From assembly GCA_020692355.1 (NCBI GenBank), contig JAIMKP010000009.1:24272-88271 (forward strand): DNA of 64,000 nucleotides. Direction: 5' to 3'. Below the pieces are notes generated by a model. That model had not been told where the DNA came from, searched no databases, and saw only the letters and a list, made by a program, of their open reading frames with translations. This document shows positions 50,915 to 60,651 of this stretch, piece by piece. The DNA comes from Desulfosporosinus sp. (GTDB lineage: Bacteria; Bacillota; Desulfitobacteriia; Desulfitobacteriales; Desulfitobacteriaceae). Made by a program: the position numbers and the translations under genes. Numbering within the stretch: position 1 is the stretch's first letter; the number at the start of each line of letters is the position of its first letter.

Positions 50915-52054
50915 TTGGATTTTACGTTGAATGAGGATCAACAGATGATGCGGAAGATGGTGCGGGATTTTGTGGAGGAGAAAGTGATCCCGCAGGCGGT
51001 GATTACGGACGTGACCCATGAGTTTCCTTGGGAATTGATACGCAAGATGGGGGAACTGGGGTTAATGGGGATCCCGATCCCAGAGGAGTATGGGGGAGCG
51101 GGTTCGGATTTTCTCTCTTACATTCTGACCCTTGAGGAGATCGCACGGGGGTGTGCCTCGACGGCGGTCATCCTGGCGGTCCATACATCCGTTGGGAGCT
51201 TTCCAATTCTCTATTTTGGTACGGAGGAGCAGAAGCGAAAGTATCTACCAAAGTTGGCAAGCGGGGAATTTATTGGGGCTTTTGCGTTGACAGAGGCCAA
51301 TGCGGGCTCAGATGCGTCGAGCCTGCAGACCACAGCCGTGCGTCAGGGGGATCACTATGTCCTTAATGGCAGCAAGCGTTTTATCACAAATGCGGGGTAT
51401 GCCTCGGTGTATACGGTCATGGCCTCCACGGATCGCGGCCAAGGCGCACGAGGGATCACCGCGTTTTTGGTGGATAAGGATACACCGGGTTTCCGTGTTG
51501 GCAAACAAGAAGAAAAAATGGGTTTAAACGGTTCCTCGACCTGTGAGCTTGTTTTTGAGGATGCGCTCGTTCCAGTCGCAAATCGGCTCGGGGCAGAGGG
51601 CGAAGGGTTTAAAGTGGCCATGTCCCTCTTGGATGGAGGAAGGATCGGCATCGGGGCCCAGGCTTTGGGGATTGCCCAGGCCGCTTTTAATGAAGCATTG
51701 GCTTACTCTGGAGAACGGGTACAATTTAAACAGGTCATTGGAAACTTTCAAGGGATTCAGTTTATGCTGGCGGATATGGCGACCCAAATTGAGGCTGCGC
51801 GGCTTTTGGTGTATCAAGCGGCTTTTCGGCGCATGGCCGGGCTGCCTTACGGCAAAGAGGCTTCTATGGCAAAGCTCTTTGCCAGCGACACGGCGGTGAA
51901 AGTGACGACTGACGCCGTCCAGATTTTCGGTGGGTACGGCTACAGCAAGGAATTCAAAGTGGAACGCTTCATGCGGGATGCGAAGATTACCCAGATTTAT
52001 GAAGGGACGAACCAGATCCAGCGCCTGGTGATTGCCAAGCATTTAAGGGGATGA
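50915..52054 (+). CDS. Acyl-CoA dehydrogenase
   Basis: 379 residues with all ACAD signatures: FALTEANAGSDAS, the late IFGGYGYSKEFKVERFMRDA, and the catalytic-base segment QIYEGTNQIQR with its Glu intact. It is closest to the short-chain/butyryl-CoA type by these motifs. TTG 50915 is used as the start because GTGGGGAGGAGA lies just upstream. No Etf gene is adjacent; EtfBA at 32512-34353 is the nearest electron acceptor. Confidence 0.93.
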   Translation: MDFTLNEDQQMMRKMVRDFVEEKVIPQAVITDVTHEFPWELIRKMGELGLMGIPIPEEYGGAGSDFLSYILTLEEIARGCASTAVILAVHTSVGSFPILYFGTEEQKRKYLPKLASGEFIGAFALTEANAGSDASSLQTTAVRQGDHYVLNGSKRFITNAGYASVYTVMASTDRGQGARGITAFLVDKDTPGFRVGKQEEKMGLNGSSTCELVFEDALVPVANRLGAEGEGFKVAMSLLDGGRIGIGAQALGIAQAAFNEALAYSGERVQFKQVIGNFQGIQFMLADMATQIEAARLLVYQAAFRRMAGLPYGKEASMAKLFASDTAVKVTTDAVQIFGGYGYSKEFKVERFMRDAKITQIYEGTNQIQRLVIAKHLRG

Positions 52055-52236
52055 TCGGATGATCTGGACGATCGATTGGGCGAGTTTTTACTGAGGCTAA
52101 ATGGGCCAGAGGCTGAAGGGGCGAGAGGCTGAATCGGTGCTTTTCGGGATTCCGCATATTCAGACTGAACTCTACACAAACTAAAGCTGATGCAATTTTG
52201 TGGCTGGTTCCCATCGGCCACCTGTGAGGGATTGAT

Positions 52237-53637
52237 TTGACTACAACAATCCTCTATGTCGCCTTAGCTGCAGTGGGCGGGGTTTTAGTGGGAGGGATGA
52301 CGTTCATCCTTCTCTTTGTCTTCATCGGCCGACGGCTTTTTCGCACAGGGGTTCAGCGAATATTCGGTCTGGTGCTCAACAGGTTCCTTTCTGATGAGTT
52401 TTCAGAGAATATAATGGAACTTTGGAGTGCCGTGAAGCGGACATCTTGGCAAAACATCCTCGAAATCAGTCTGAGAGCTGAAGAAGGAAAAATAATCAAA
52501 CGGCCTTTAGGATCTGCGAAAAAGTACCTTGGGTTCGATGGACTTATGTTTGTCCCAGCCCAGATGGCGAGGCTTCCGATCGAAGGGAATGTCCCGGTTA
52601 ACATGTCCGTGACCTTGGGCCCGAAGGCCGAAAAGCCGCTGCAACTTCCGATTCCCCTGATCATATCGGGCATGGGATACGGTGTCGCTTTGAGCGAAGA
52701 AGCAAGAAAAGCTTTGGCCCAGGCTGCCCGCAAGGTTGGGACGGCGATTAATTCAGGAGAAGGGCCCTTTTTACCCGAAGAACGACAGGCGGCAGGCAAG
52801 TACATTTGGCAGATCGGTCGCAGCTCCTGGGGACGCGAGCCCCAGGCTTTAGCGGTAGCGGACATGATCGAAGTGCAAATGGGCCAGGGGGCCCGTATCG
52901 GCATGCACGTTCTCGAACCCGCAGCGATCAAAGGCCGGGCTCAGAAGCTGATGAAAGTGTCGCCGGTGGAAACGCTAAAAAGCGCTGCAGTCATGCCGGG
53001 GATTAAGTCTCCTTGGGATTGGCCGAGATATGTCTCTGATCTGCAGCAAGAAGTGCCAGGAAGGCCCATTGCCCTCAAGATCATGTCTGGGGGACGCTTG
53101 GAAGCAGACTTAGCGGTCGCTTTGGAGGCCGGCTTTGATGTGATCGTCCTGGACGGAGCACAGGGTGGAACCGATGGGTCTTCGCCGACGCTCGAAGATG
53201 ATTTTGGCTTACCCACTCTTCAGGCTCTCGTGCGCGCGGTACACTACTTGAAAGACCAGGGGGTGAAAAACGAAGTTAGTCTCATTACCGCCGGGGGGTA
53301 TTTCACACCGGGCGAATGCCTGAAGGCCCTGGCATTAGGAGCGGATGCCGTCTATCTCGGAACCGTACCGCTTTTTGCCCTTGTGCATAAACAGATTGAA
53401 AAGGTGATGCCTTGGGAGCCATTGACCCGGCTGGTGGACTATGATTCCAAATATAAAAACCGCCTGGATATTAACCTGGCGGCTCAGAGTGTGACCTATG
53501 TCTTAAATGCAATGGTTCTGGAAATGCAGGAAGCGATCCGGGCTCTGGGGAAGACGTCGCTTTCTGAAGTTGGCCCCAATGACCTTGTGGCTCTCGATGC
53601 TTGGACGGCTGAAGTTACGGGAGTGACTCGAGCGTGA
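52237..53637 (+). CDS. FMN-binding glutamate synthase-family protein
   Basis: 466 residues. An N-terminal membrane helix (about 5-32) precedes a glutamate-synthase-type alpha/beta barrel: IPLIISGMGYGVALSEEARKAL, GINSGEG-like AINSGEGPFLPEER, and VIVLDGAQGGTDGSSPTLEDD with GADAVYLGT. No cysteine-rich 3Fe-4S loop of classical GltB and no amidotransferase domain are present. The membrane anchor suggests an electron-transfer role rather than classical glutamate synthesis. The substrate is unknown. TTG 52237 is the probable start. Confidence 0.75.
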   Translation: MTTTILYVALAAVGGVLVGGMTFILLFVFIGRRLFRTGVQRIFGLVLNRFLSDEFSENIMELWSAVKRTSWQNILEISLRAEEGKIIKRPLGSAKKYLGFDGLMFVPAQMARLPIEGNVPVNMSVTLGPKAEKPLQLPIPLIISGMGYGVALSEEARKALAQAARKVGTAINSGEGPFLPEERQAAGKYIWQIGRSSWGREPQALAVADMIEVQMGQGARIGMHVLEPAAIKGRAQKLMKVSPVETLKSAAVMPGIKSPWDWPRYVSDLQQEVPGRPIALKIMSGGRLEADLAVALEAGFDVIVLDGAQGGTDGSSPTLEDDFGLPTLQALVRAVHYLKDQGVKNEVSLITAGGYFTPGECLKALALGADAVYLGTVPLFALVHKQIEKVMPWEPLTRLVDYDSKYKNRLDINLAAQSVTYVLNAMVLEMQEAIRALGKTSLSEVGPNDLVALDAWTAEVTGVTRA

Positions 53638-53710
53638 GTGGTTGTGAAATATCTTCTCGACTTTTGAATGGTAAAGTGGTAAACTTAAATCAGCTAATTC
53701 TGGCAAGAGC

Positions 53711-53760
53711 AACGAGGCTCTAAGAAGGCAACACGCTTTCTTTGAGTCTCGTTTTATCTT
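53711..53760 (+). terminator. Terminator after the glutamate-synthase-like gene
   Basis: AACGAGGCTCTAAGAA (53711-53726) pairs with TTCTTTGAGTCTCGTT (53738-53753) with one G-U and one mismatch, followed by TTTATCTT. Confidence 0.75.
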
Positions 53761-53830
53761 ATTTTGAGGCTCTTTTTGTCTTGCGTGGAAATTTTTAGGT
53801 ATAGAGCTGTTTGCATGCGAGGAGGAAAAT

Positions 53831-55084
53831 ATGAGTTCAGCAGATATCGCCTTTATGTTTTTTTGCACAGTATTGGTTTTCTTAATGACTCCGGGCTTAG
53901 CTTTTTTCTACGGAGGGATGGTGCGGAAAAGGCATGTGCTCTCCATTATGATGCAGAGCGTCTTTGTGATCGCCATTGTTACGCTGATTTGGGTCTTGTT
54001 CGGATATTCCCTAGCTTTTGGCCCGGATCACTATCATCTAATCGGCGGTTTCCAGTGGTTTGGGCTTAAAGGTGTTGGCTTGGAACCCAATCCGGAATAT
54101 GCCGCTAACATTCCTCATCTTCTCTTTTTCGCGTTTCAATTGATGTTTGCGATCATAACTCCGGCCGTTATGACAGGAGCCACTGCTGAGCGCCTGCGGT
54201 TTCCAGCCTTTTTGGGGTTGGTTTCGCTTTGGAGCATTTTCGTATATATTCCTCTGGTTCACTGGGTTTGGGGAAACGGAGGCTGGCTGAAAGAGCTGGG
54301 TGTTTTGGATTTCGCCGGTGGGACCGTCGTGGAAATTGCTTCAGGCGTTTCCGGTTTAGTAACGGCCCTGGTTGTGGGAAAAAGACAAATGACCGGACAG
54401 GATATATCCGTACCGCATAACATGCCTAATGTTATTTTAGGAGCTGGGCTTTTGTGGTTTGGCTGGTTCGGTTTTAATGCAGGAGGAGCACTGGGTGCCA
54501 ATGCGCTAGCTGTCCTGGCATTAGTGACAACACAGATTGCCGGAGCGTTTGGGATGATTGGCTGGGCTGTGCTGGAGTGGTTACAGGTCAGGAAAGTTAC
54601 GATCTTCGGGGTAAGTAGCGGAGGGATTGCAGCCCTTGTTGCCATTACGCCTGCTGCGGGATATGTCACACCGGCGAGTGCGCTTCTGATTGGTTTCATT
54701 GCGGGTGGGATTGGCTACATAGGTGTTGCTTTCCTGAAAACAAAATTAGGTTATGATGATGCCTTGGATGTGTTCGGAATCCACGGACTCGGTGGAACTT
54801 GGGGAACGTTAGCAACCGGCGTTTTCGCGGATCTTGCGCTGAATCCCCTGGGGGCAAAGGGCCTTTTCAATGGCGGCGGCTTTCATCTTGTCGGGGTTCA
54901 ACTCTTGGCCATAGGGGCAACGTATCTTTATGTGGCTGGGATGACGTGGGGTATCCTGAAAGTTGTTTCTTTGGTTACGCCTTTACGAGCCAGCCTGGAA
55001 GAACAAGAATCAGGGCTGGATTTGAGCCAGCATGGTGAAAGTGCGTACCCGGATTTTGAATCAGCGGAGACCATATACTTTTAG
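53831..55084 (+). CDS. amt: Ammonium transporter
   Basis: 417 residues with 11 membrane segments expected. Amt signatures are GLAFFYGGMVRKRH near residue 20 and DVFGIHGLGGTWGTLATGVF, which contains one of the twin pore histidines. It conducts ammonium into the cell. AGGAGGAAAAT precedes the ATG. The P-II gene usually co-transcribed with amt is here convergent, 14 bp away on the opposite strand. Confidence 0.95.
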   Translation: MSSADIAFMFFCTVLVFLMTPGLAFFYGGMVRKRHVLSIMMQSVFVIAIVTLIWVLFGYSLAFGPDHYHLIGGFQWFGLKGVGLEPNPEYAANIPHLLFFAFQLMFAIITPAVMTGATAERLRFPAFLGLVSLWSIFVYIPLVHWVWGNGGWLKELGVLDFAGGTVVEIASGVSGLVTALVVGKRQMTGQDISVPHNMPNVILGAGLLWFGWFGFNAGGALGANALAVLALVTTQIAGAFGMIGWAVLEWLQVRKVTIFGVSSGGIAALVAITPAAGYVTPASALLIGFIAGGIGYIGVAFLKTKLGYDDALDVFGIHGLGGTWGTLATGVFADLALNPLGAKGLFNGGGFHLVGVQLLAIGATYLYVAGMTWGILKVVSLVTPLRASLEEQESGLDLSQHGESAYPDFESAETIYF

Positions 55085-55098
55085 ATCCGACTAAAATC

Positions 55099-55440
55099 TT
55101 ACAGAGCACTTAAACCTTTATCCCCCGTGCGAATGCGAATGGCTTCCTGTACATCATAAATAAATATCTTTCCGTCTCCGACATTTCCGGTGCGGGCCGC
55201 CTCGATGATCGCATCGATTGCTTCTTCGGCTAACTCATCTGGCAAGACAATCTCAAGGCGTATTTTAGGTAGGAGTTGAATTTTAACTTCCTGGCCACGG
55301 TAGATTTCCGTATATCCCTTTTGATTTCCACATCCCAAGATATTGCTTACGGTCAAACCTCGAATGCCGAGTTTGGATAATGCTTCTTTGATCGTTTCCA
55401 GTTTCCCTGGCCGGACAATGGCTTCTATTTTCTTCATCAT
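55099..55440 (-). CDS. glnK: P-II nitrogen regulatory protein
   Basis: 113 residues from the second ATG onward match P-II. The T-loop is QKGYTEIYRGQEVKIQLLPK; position 51 is Val where GlnB/GlnK of proteobacteria have the uridylylated Tyr51, so control by uridylylation at that site is not possible. The ATP/2-oxoglutarate motif TGNVGDGKIFI and the C-terminal IRTGDKG are intact. It would gate the Amt channel next door. The leader forms a clear secondary structure, suggesting RNA-level control. Confidence 0.92.
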   Translation of the reverse strand: MMKKIEAIVRPGKLETIKEALSKLGIRGLTVSNILGCGNQKGYTEIYRGQEVKIQLLPKIRLEIVLPDELAEEAIDAIIEAARTGNVGDGKIFIYDVQEAIRIRTGDKGLSAL

Positions 55441-55443
55441 AAT

Positions 55444-55492
55444 CCCGGTAGCTCAGCTCTGAGCGAAGCGTAGGTGGAGGTATTTTACCGGG
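55444..55492 (-). promoter_or_regulatory. Structured leader upstream of glnK
   Basis: CCCGGTA (55444-55450) pairs with TACCGGG (55486-55492), enclosing a perfect GCTCAG-CT-CTGAGC hairpin (55451-55464). In the minus-strand RNA this structure ends three bases before the first ATG, so it could hide the ribosome-binding region. It does not match a riboswitch class I know. Confidence 0.45.
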
Positions 55493-55545
55493 TATTCCCT
55501 CCTTTCTAACAATTGACATTCTACTTTTACTTATATATAGGGATC

Positions 55546-55572
55546 AAAAAGCGCGGAAAACCCGCGCTTTTG
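55546..55572. terminator. Bidirectional terminator at the mcp 3' end
   Basis: AAAAAGCGCGG-AAAAC-CCGCGCTTTT forms a GC stem with A- and T-tracts on its two sides, just after the chemoreceptor stop. Confidence 0.75.
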
Positions 55573-55593
55573 CCACAGATCATCATTGGTTTC

Positions 55594-56931
55594 TCATGCC
55601 AGCTTAAATCGGCGAGCGGCATTTTGCTGTTCCACGGCAGCGGCCGAAAGTTCCGCGATGGAGGCATTGATTTCCTGTATGGAACTCATCTGTTCTGTGC
55701 TGTTGGAGGCTACCTCTTCGGTTTGAGCGGTGGTTTCTTGGCTGATCGCGGCGACGAGGGTTACCTCTTGAGCAATTTGCTCTGAGCTGGCTGCAATATT
55801 TTTAGCAAACGCCGAGACCTCCTGAAGCTGCTGATTGACGACGAGGGTGCTGTTCTTTATGCGGGTGAAAGATTTTTGGGCTTCTTCAATAACATGGGAG
55901 CCATCGCGAACCACTTCTTTTTCGGCGTTCATGCTGGAAATCGCCATGTCCACGTTGTTCTTAATATCGTGAATGATATGTTCGATTTGCGCACTGGACA
56001 GGGTGGATTGTTCTGCAAGCTTGCGCACCTCCTCGGCAACGACACTAAACCCGCGCCCGTGTTCTCCGGCGCGCGCAGCTTCTATGGCGGCATTGAGAGA
56101 TAAAAGGTTGGTTTGATCCGAAATCGTTTTGATGGTTTCAACAATAATGCCGATGGAGGTTGATTTTTCGCCGAGGGAGGAAATGATATCTCCAGTTTCT
56201 TGAACCGTTTGATGGATGTGAGTCATCTGGGTGCTAGTTTTGGAGATGGCCTTTTCCCCTTCGTTAGCCATTTCCAGGGCTTGGCTGGAGAGCTGATCGG
56301 TCAAAGCGACACTTTGATCGATTTGTTGAATAACCTTTGTCATTTCCTGTACGGCCAGCATAATGTTCTGGACGCTGTTGGCTTGGCTTTGAGAACCGCC
56401 CGCGACCTGATTGATGGCTTCTGCAATTTGCTGGGCGGCATTGGCTGTTGATTCGGCGCGTTTAGCCAGGATATGGGAGGATTCAGCGAAGACATCGGCC
56501 CCGCGGGAAATATTACCGACCAAAGAGCGAAAGTTTTCCACCATCGTATTCAAGGCTTGGCAAAGGCTAGCAATCTCGTCTTTTTGCGTTAGGCAGTACA
56601 TGTTCGGGGTCAAATCCCCATGAGCGACGGTTTGGGCAAATCCCACTCCCCGCCGCAGAGGTGTGGACGTGAGGAAAGCGATGTACATGCCGTAGAGGAT
56701 GATGAAACCACTGGCAACAAGGGTTAGAATGAGGATAACGTGGATGCGCTCTGCGATGTTCATACCGGAGTGAACCATGAGGTAAACCGATCCCCCGGCT
56801 GCCAAGGTAATCATGGCATTGATGGAAAAGGCGAGGACTAATTTGCTGGCCAAGGATAAATTAAACCACCAACGAACGATGCCAGCGTGCCTGAAGAAAA
56901 ATTGACTCGCGCGTTCCAGAAGTTGTTCCAT
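55594..56931 (-). CDS. Methyl-accepting chemotaxis protein
   Basis: 445 residues from ATG 56931, chosen for AAGGAGGATG upstream (the frame opens at 56976). Two membrane segments (about 28-55 and 66-92) are separated by only a short loop, so there is no large external ligand domain. HAMP (about 95-150) and the long signalling coiled coil follow, with the hairpin-tip [13 protein letters not shown] near 300. It may sense a signal within the membrane or cytoplasm. A 400-bp spacer upstream (56977-57240) shows no gene. Confidence 0.9.
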   Translation of the reverse strand: MEQLLERASQFFFRHAGIVRWWFNLSLASKLVLAFSINAMITLAAGGSVYLMVHSGMNIAERIHVILILTLVASGFIILYGMYIAFLTSTPLRRGVGFAQTVAHGDLTPNMYCLTQKDEIASLCQALNTMVENFRSLVGNISRGADVFAESSHILAKRAESTANAAQQIAEAINQVAGGSQSQANSVQNIMLAVQEMTKVIQQIDQSVALTDQLSSQALEMANEGEKAISKTSTQMTHIHQTVQETGDIISSLGEKSTSIGIIVETIKTISDQTNLLSLNAAIEAARAGEHGRGFSVVAEEVRKLAEQSTLSSAQIEHIIHDIKNNVDMAISSMNAEKEVVRDGSHVIEEAQKSFTRIKNSTLVVNQQLQEVSAFAKNIAASSEQIAQEVTLVAAISQETTAQTEEVASNSTEQMSSIQEINASIAELSAAAVEQQNAARRFKLA

Positions 56932-57264
56932 ACATGCATCCTCCTTGTGCCTTTTAGTGTTAGCGGTATTTTTCACGACCTATTTTTGAGAAGGATAATT
57001 TTAGGGTGGAATATTGCGGAAAATAGAGAAGAAGGAAAGCTCCTAACTTAATCATTCTAACATAATTCCGAATTATTAGGGAGGGAAAATCAAAGTTCGA
57101 GGTTCAATATTTATATTTAAGGTTGGATGTTAATGTGAAGCCAGAAGTCTGATGTCAAGATGGTAAATTTTAAAGGTCCTCATAAGCCTTTTAAAGGCAA
57201 AGTTCCCTTGCTGATTCGCTTCACCCGCCGGATTATATCACATTTTCCAAACAGTATACCTTAA

Positions 57265-57290
57265 AGACACAAGAACCGTCCCCGGTGTCT
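57265..57290. repeat. GAACCGTCCCC-type repeat, unit 4
   Basis: AGACACAAGAACCGTCCCC followed by GGTGTCT belongs to the family seen at 19914-20012. It is a lone unit upstream of the valS promoter. Confidence 0.75.
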
Positions 57291-57356
57291 GCATATACTC
57301 GACCCGGCGTCTGCGCTCGATCCAGTGTCTGCTGTTTTTGTTCGTGGTTCGAATTT

Positions 57357-57385
57357 TTGACAAGCCTTAAACCTATCAGTATAAT
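57357..57385 (+). promoter_or_regulatory. Consensus sigma-A promoter of valS
   Basis: TTGACA (57357-57362), 17 bp, TATAAT (57380-57385): a perfect consensus. It starts the T-box leader. Confidence 0.88.
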
Positions 57386-57440
57386 GTATGCATGCAATAT
57401 AAATGGTACAAACAAGGCATCTTGCGAACGGCGTGCCTTT

Positions 57441-57765
57441 ATGATGTAAACCCGGGGAACATGAGGAATAGCGGGAAACTGAGCTGTCAGAGAGAGGGGC
57501 TGCTGCGCTGAAAGGCCTCTTCAGAACGGATGCTAGGGTCGCATGGGAGGGGCAGGAGGGAAGGGAGTACTTCCTGACGGGTGAGCCCGTTAAGGCTTAT
57601 AGAGTTGCCGGAGGAATAGCTGCGGCTCGCTGGCAGGTGTGATGAATTGCCTAAAGGTTTTTTGGGCAAGGAGTTGGTGATGCAGGTTCAATTCCTCGGA
57701 AAAAAGGTGGTACCGCGAAGCTTTTCGTCCTTTTGTGTATGTGTAAGGATGAGAGGCTTTATTTA
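57441..57765 (+). ncRNA. T-box leader (tRNA-Val-responsive) of valS
   Basis: The T-box sequence AAGGTGGTACCGCG lies at 57704-57717. The upstream stem I region contains an AGAGAG element near 57490. A terminator hairpin follows: AAGCTTTTCGTCCTT pairs (with G-U) with AAGGATGAGAGGCTT, then TTTATTT. Uncharged tRNA-Val would favour the antiterminator and switch on valS. A GTC in GGGTC near 57540 may be the specifier codon. Confidence 0.9.
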
Positions 57766-57817
57766 GTTGTAAGACAGGAGATAGGAGACATCAGAACTGT
57801 CACTCGTGCCGTACCCT

Positions 57818-57887
57818 GTAACCAAAAGGATGTAACCAAAAGGATGTAACCAAAAGGATGCGACAAAGAGAACCGTCCCCGGTGTCT
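57818..57887. repeat. Tandem 14-mers and GAACCGTCCCC-type repeat, unit 5
   Basis: TGTAACCAAAAGGA is repeated three times in tandem (57818-57859) and is followed directly by a GACAAAGAGAACCGTCCCC unit ending GGTGTCT (57862-57887). The stretch separates the T-box terminator from the valS start. Confidence 0.75.
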
Positions 57888-57929
57888 CAAAGTTTGGTTT
57901 AAGGTTTAATGAGGAAAGGGGTAATTCTT

Positions 57930-60596
57930 GTGGCTGATGAGAAGAACCAAGGGACACTGGATATGGCGAGTGCTTACGATCCGCATGGGGTGGAAGGGAA
58001 ATGGTATGCATACTGGGAGAAAAATGGTTTCTTCCAGGAAAAAGTGGATAAGAGCCGGAAACCCTTTTCCATTGTGATGCCCCCTCCGAATGTGACGGGT
58101 TCGCTGCACTTGGGCCATGCGTTAAACGCTACGGTGCAAGATATCCTCACCCGTTTTAAGCGGATGCAGGGCTATAACACGCTTTGGCTGCCGGGGACGG
58201 ATCATGCGGGGATCGCGACTCAGGCCAAGGTAGAAGAGCAGCTCGCCAAAGAGGGGACGAATCGCCATGAATTAGGCAGGGAACGTTTCCTGGAACGGGT
58301 TTGGGATTGGAAGGAACAATATGGCGGACGGATTACCCAGCAACTTCGTCGTTTGGGCGCGTCCTGTGACTGGTCGCGGGAACGCTTTACCATGGATGAA
58401 GGGTGCTCCCAAGCGGTGCGCGAGGTGTTTGTCGATCTCTATCGCAAAGGCTTGATTTACCGGGGCAATTATATCGTTAACTGGTGTCCGCACTGCCACA
58501 CCACGATTTCCGATATTGAAGTGGAGCATGTGGAGCGGGAAGGGCATCTCTATCATCTGCGCTATCCGGTCAAAGGGAGTGCTGAAGCGCTGGTTGTGGC
58601 CACAACCCGGCCGGAAACCATGCTCGGGGATACGGCGGTGGCGGTGCATCCGGAGGATGAACGTTATAGGCATTTAGTCGGCAAGACTCTGATCCTGCCG
58701 CTGGTGAACCGTGAGATTCCGGTGATTGCGGATGCGTATGTGGAGCGCGAATTTGGCACAGGGGCCGTGAAGATCACTCCTGCTCATGACCCGAATGACT
58801 TTGAAATAGGCCTCAGGCACAACCTGCCAAACATTGTGGTTCTGGATAAAGAAGCCAAGATGAATGAACAAGCGGGCAAATACCAGGGGCTGGATCGCTA
58901 CGAGGCCCGCAAGGTGATCGTGGAAGACTTGCAGGCAGCCGGGGTGTTGGTGGAAATCGAGAGCCACAGCCATGCCGTTGGGGAGTGCTATCGCTGTTCG
59001 ACCGTCATTGAGCCGCTGGTGAGCCGCCAATGGTTTGTGAAGATGGGGCCGCTTGCCCAGCCCGCAATGGAGGTCGTGCGCCAAGGGAAGCTGGAATTTG
59101 TACCGGAGCGTTTTGCCAAGATTTATCTCAGCTGGCTGGAGAACATTCGGGATTGGTGCATTTCCCGGCAGCTTTGGTGGGGGCATCAGATTCCAGTCTG
59201 GTACTGCCAGGATTGTGGGGCAGAAATTTGCGCTAAAGAGGATCCCACGGAATGTCCGACCTGCGGCTCCCAACATTTGGAGCAGGATCCGGATGTGCTC
59301 GATACCTGGTTTTCTTCTGGGCTTTGGCCGTTTTCGACCTTGGGCTGGCCGGAAAAAACGCCGGAGTTGGAGCAATTCTATCCCACCTCGGTTTTGGTGA
59401 CCGCTCGCGACATCATTTTCTTCTGGGTGGCGCGGATGATCTTTATGGCTTTGAAGTTTCAAGATGAGGTGCCTTTCCATAAGGTGATGATCCATGGGCT
59501 GGTGCTGGATTCCCAGGGACGGAAAATGAGCAAGTCTTTAGGGAATGGGGTTGACCCCATCGAGGTTATCGACCAATATGGGGCAGATACGTTGCGCTTC
59601 ATGCTGATTACCGGGAACACCGCCGGGAACGATTTGCGTTTCCATCCGGAGCGTTTGGAGGCGACCCGGAATTTTGCCAATAAGATTTGGAATGCCTCTC
59701 GCTTTGTGCTGATGAATGTTCAGGATTATAAGGCCGGGCCTCGCGGGGAATTGACCTTGGCGGATCAGTGGATCCTCTCGCGTTATGCGGCCACCGTGGA
59801 GACGGTGACTGAGGCTTTGGAGCGCTTTGACTTGGGTGAGGCGGGAAGGGCTCTTTATGAATTCATCTGGAACGAGTTCTGTGATTGGTATATTGAACTG
59901 TCGAAGCCTCGGCTCTATGATAAGGAAAACCAGGTGGCCCGTCATACAGCGCAGTCGGTGCTGATCGAGGTTTTGGATGGTATGCTCTCGATGCTTCATC
60001 CGTTCATGCCGTTTTTGACGGAGGAAATCTGGCAGAATCTGAAGCAGCACTTGGCCAAGGGCGGCGAGACGTTGATGCTGAAATCCTGGCCAGAGCGTGT
60101 GGCTGATCAGGATGCGGCGGTGGAACAGAAGCTAAATCGGATCATGGACGTGATCAAGGCTGTACGCAACATCCGGGCGGACATGAACATCACGCCAGGC
60201 AAAAAGGCAGAGATAATGTTGGTGACCTCCGACGAGGCCATCCGGGGGGTGCTGGAGTCAGGTGCTGGGTATATTCGTCATTTGGCGGGCGGTTCCCAGG
60301 TGGAAATTCTGACTGAACTGATAGAAAAGCCGTCTCAGGCAGCCAGTGCTGTGCTTGAGGGAATCGAGATTTATGTCCCACTCAAGGGGCTCTTAGACTT
60401 GGATAAAGAAATGGCCCGTATTGAAAAGGAAATTGCGGTGGCCGAGCAAGAAGAGATCCGTCTGCAAGGGAAATTGAACAATCCCGGATTTGTCAACAAG
60501 GCCCCAGCAGATGTAGTGGCCAAAGAGCGGGAAAAACTGGACGGGATCGTGAGCCGCAAAGCGGCAATGCAGGCCCGCCTACAGGGATTAAGGTAA
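57930..60596 (+). CDS. valS: Valyl-tRNA synthetase
   Basis: 888 residues from GTG 57930 (GAGGAAAGGGG upstream); ATG 57909 is an alternative in the same frame. Class I motifs are intact: the HIGH region [15 protein letters not shown] and KMSKS in [11 protein letters not shown]. The editing domain has [22 protein letters not shown]-terminal coiled coil typical of ValS ends the protein. It charges tRNA-Val and is controlled by the T-box leader. Confidence 0.96.
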   Translation: MADEKNQGTLDMASAYDPHGVEGKWYAYWEKNGFFQEKVDKSRKPFSIVMPPPNVTGSLHLGHALNATVQDILTRFKRMQGYNTLWLPGTDHAGIATQAKVEEQLAKEGTNRHELGRERFLERVWDWKEQYGGRITQQLRRLGASCDWSRERFTMDEGCSQAVREVFVDLYRKGLIYRGNYIVNWCPHCHTTISDIEVEHVEREGHLYHLRYPVKGSAEALVVATTRPETMLGDTAVAVHPEDERYRHLVGKTLILPLVNREIPVIADAYVEREFGTGAVKITPAHDPNDFEIGLRHNLPNIVVLDKEAKMNEQAGKYQGLDRYEARKVIVEDLQAAGVLVEIESHSHAVGECYRCSTVIEPLVSRQWFVKMGPLAQPAMEVVRQGKLEFVPERFAKIYLSWLENIRDWCISRQLWWGHQIPVWYCQDCGAEICAKEDPTECPTCGSQHLEQDPDVLDTWFSSGLWPFSTLGWPEKTPELEQFYPTSVLVTARDIIFFWVARMIFMALKFQDEVPFHKVMIHGLVLDSQGRKMSKSLGNGVDPIEVIDQYGADTLRFMLITGNTAGNDLRFHPERLEATRNFANKIWNASRFVLMNVQDYKAGPRGELTLADQWILSRYAATVETVTEALERFDLGEAGRALYEFIWNEFCDWYIELSKPRLYDKENQVARHTAQSVLIEVLDGMLSMLHPFMPFLTEEIWQNLKQHLAKGGETLMLKSWPERVADQDAAVEQKLNRIMDVIKAVRNIRADMNITPGKKAEIMLVTSDEAIRGVLESGAGYIRHLAGGSQVEILTELIEKPSQAASAVLEGIEIYVPLKGLLDLDKEMARIEKEIAVAEQEEIRLQGKLNNPGFVNKAPADVVAKEREKLDGIVSRKAAMQARLQGLR

Positions 60597-60651
60597 GGAT
60601 TGAGATGGGGTCGAAGCGAGTACGCGAATCTCAAAGCAGGGGGATAGAAGT

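Noticed and set aside
52055..52236. GAGGCTGAA-like short repeats after the second acyl-CoA dehydrogenase
   Set aside because: Only two or three imperfect copies; no structure or conserved spacing.
55513..55541. TTGACA plus TATA-rich stretch upstream of glnK on the plus strand
   Set aside because: Both neighbouring genes are on the minus strand, the spacing is poor, and nothing downstream on the plus strand would use it.
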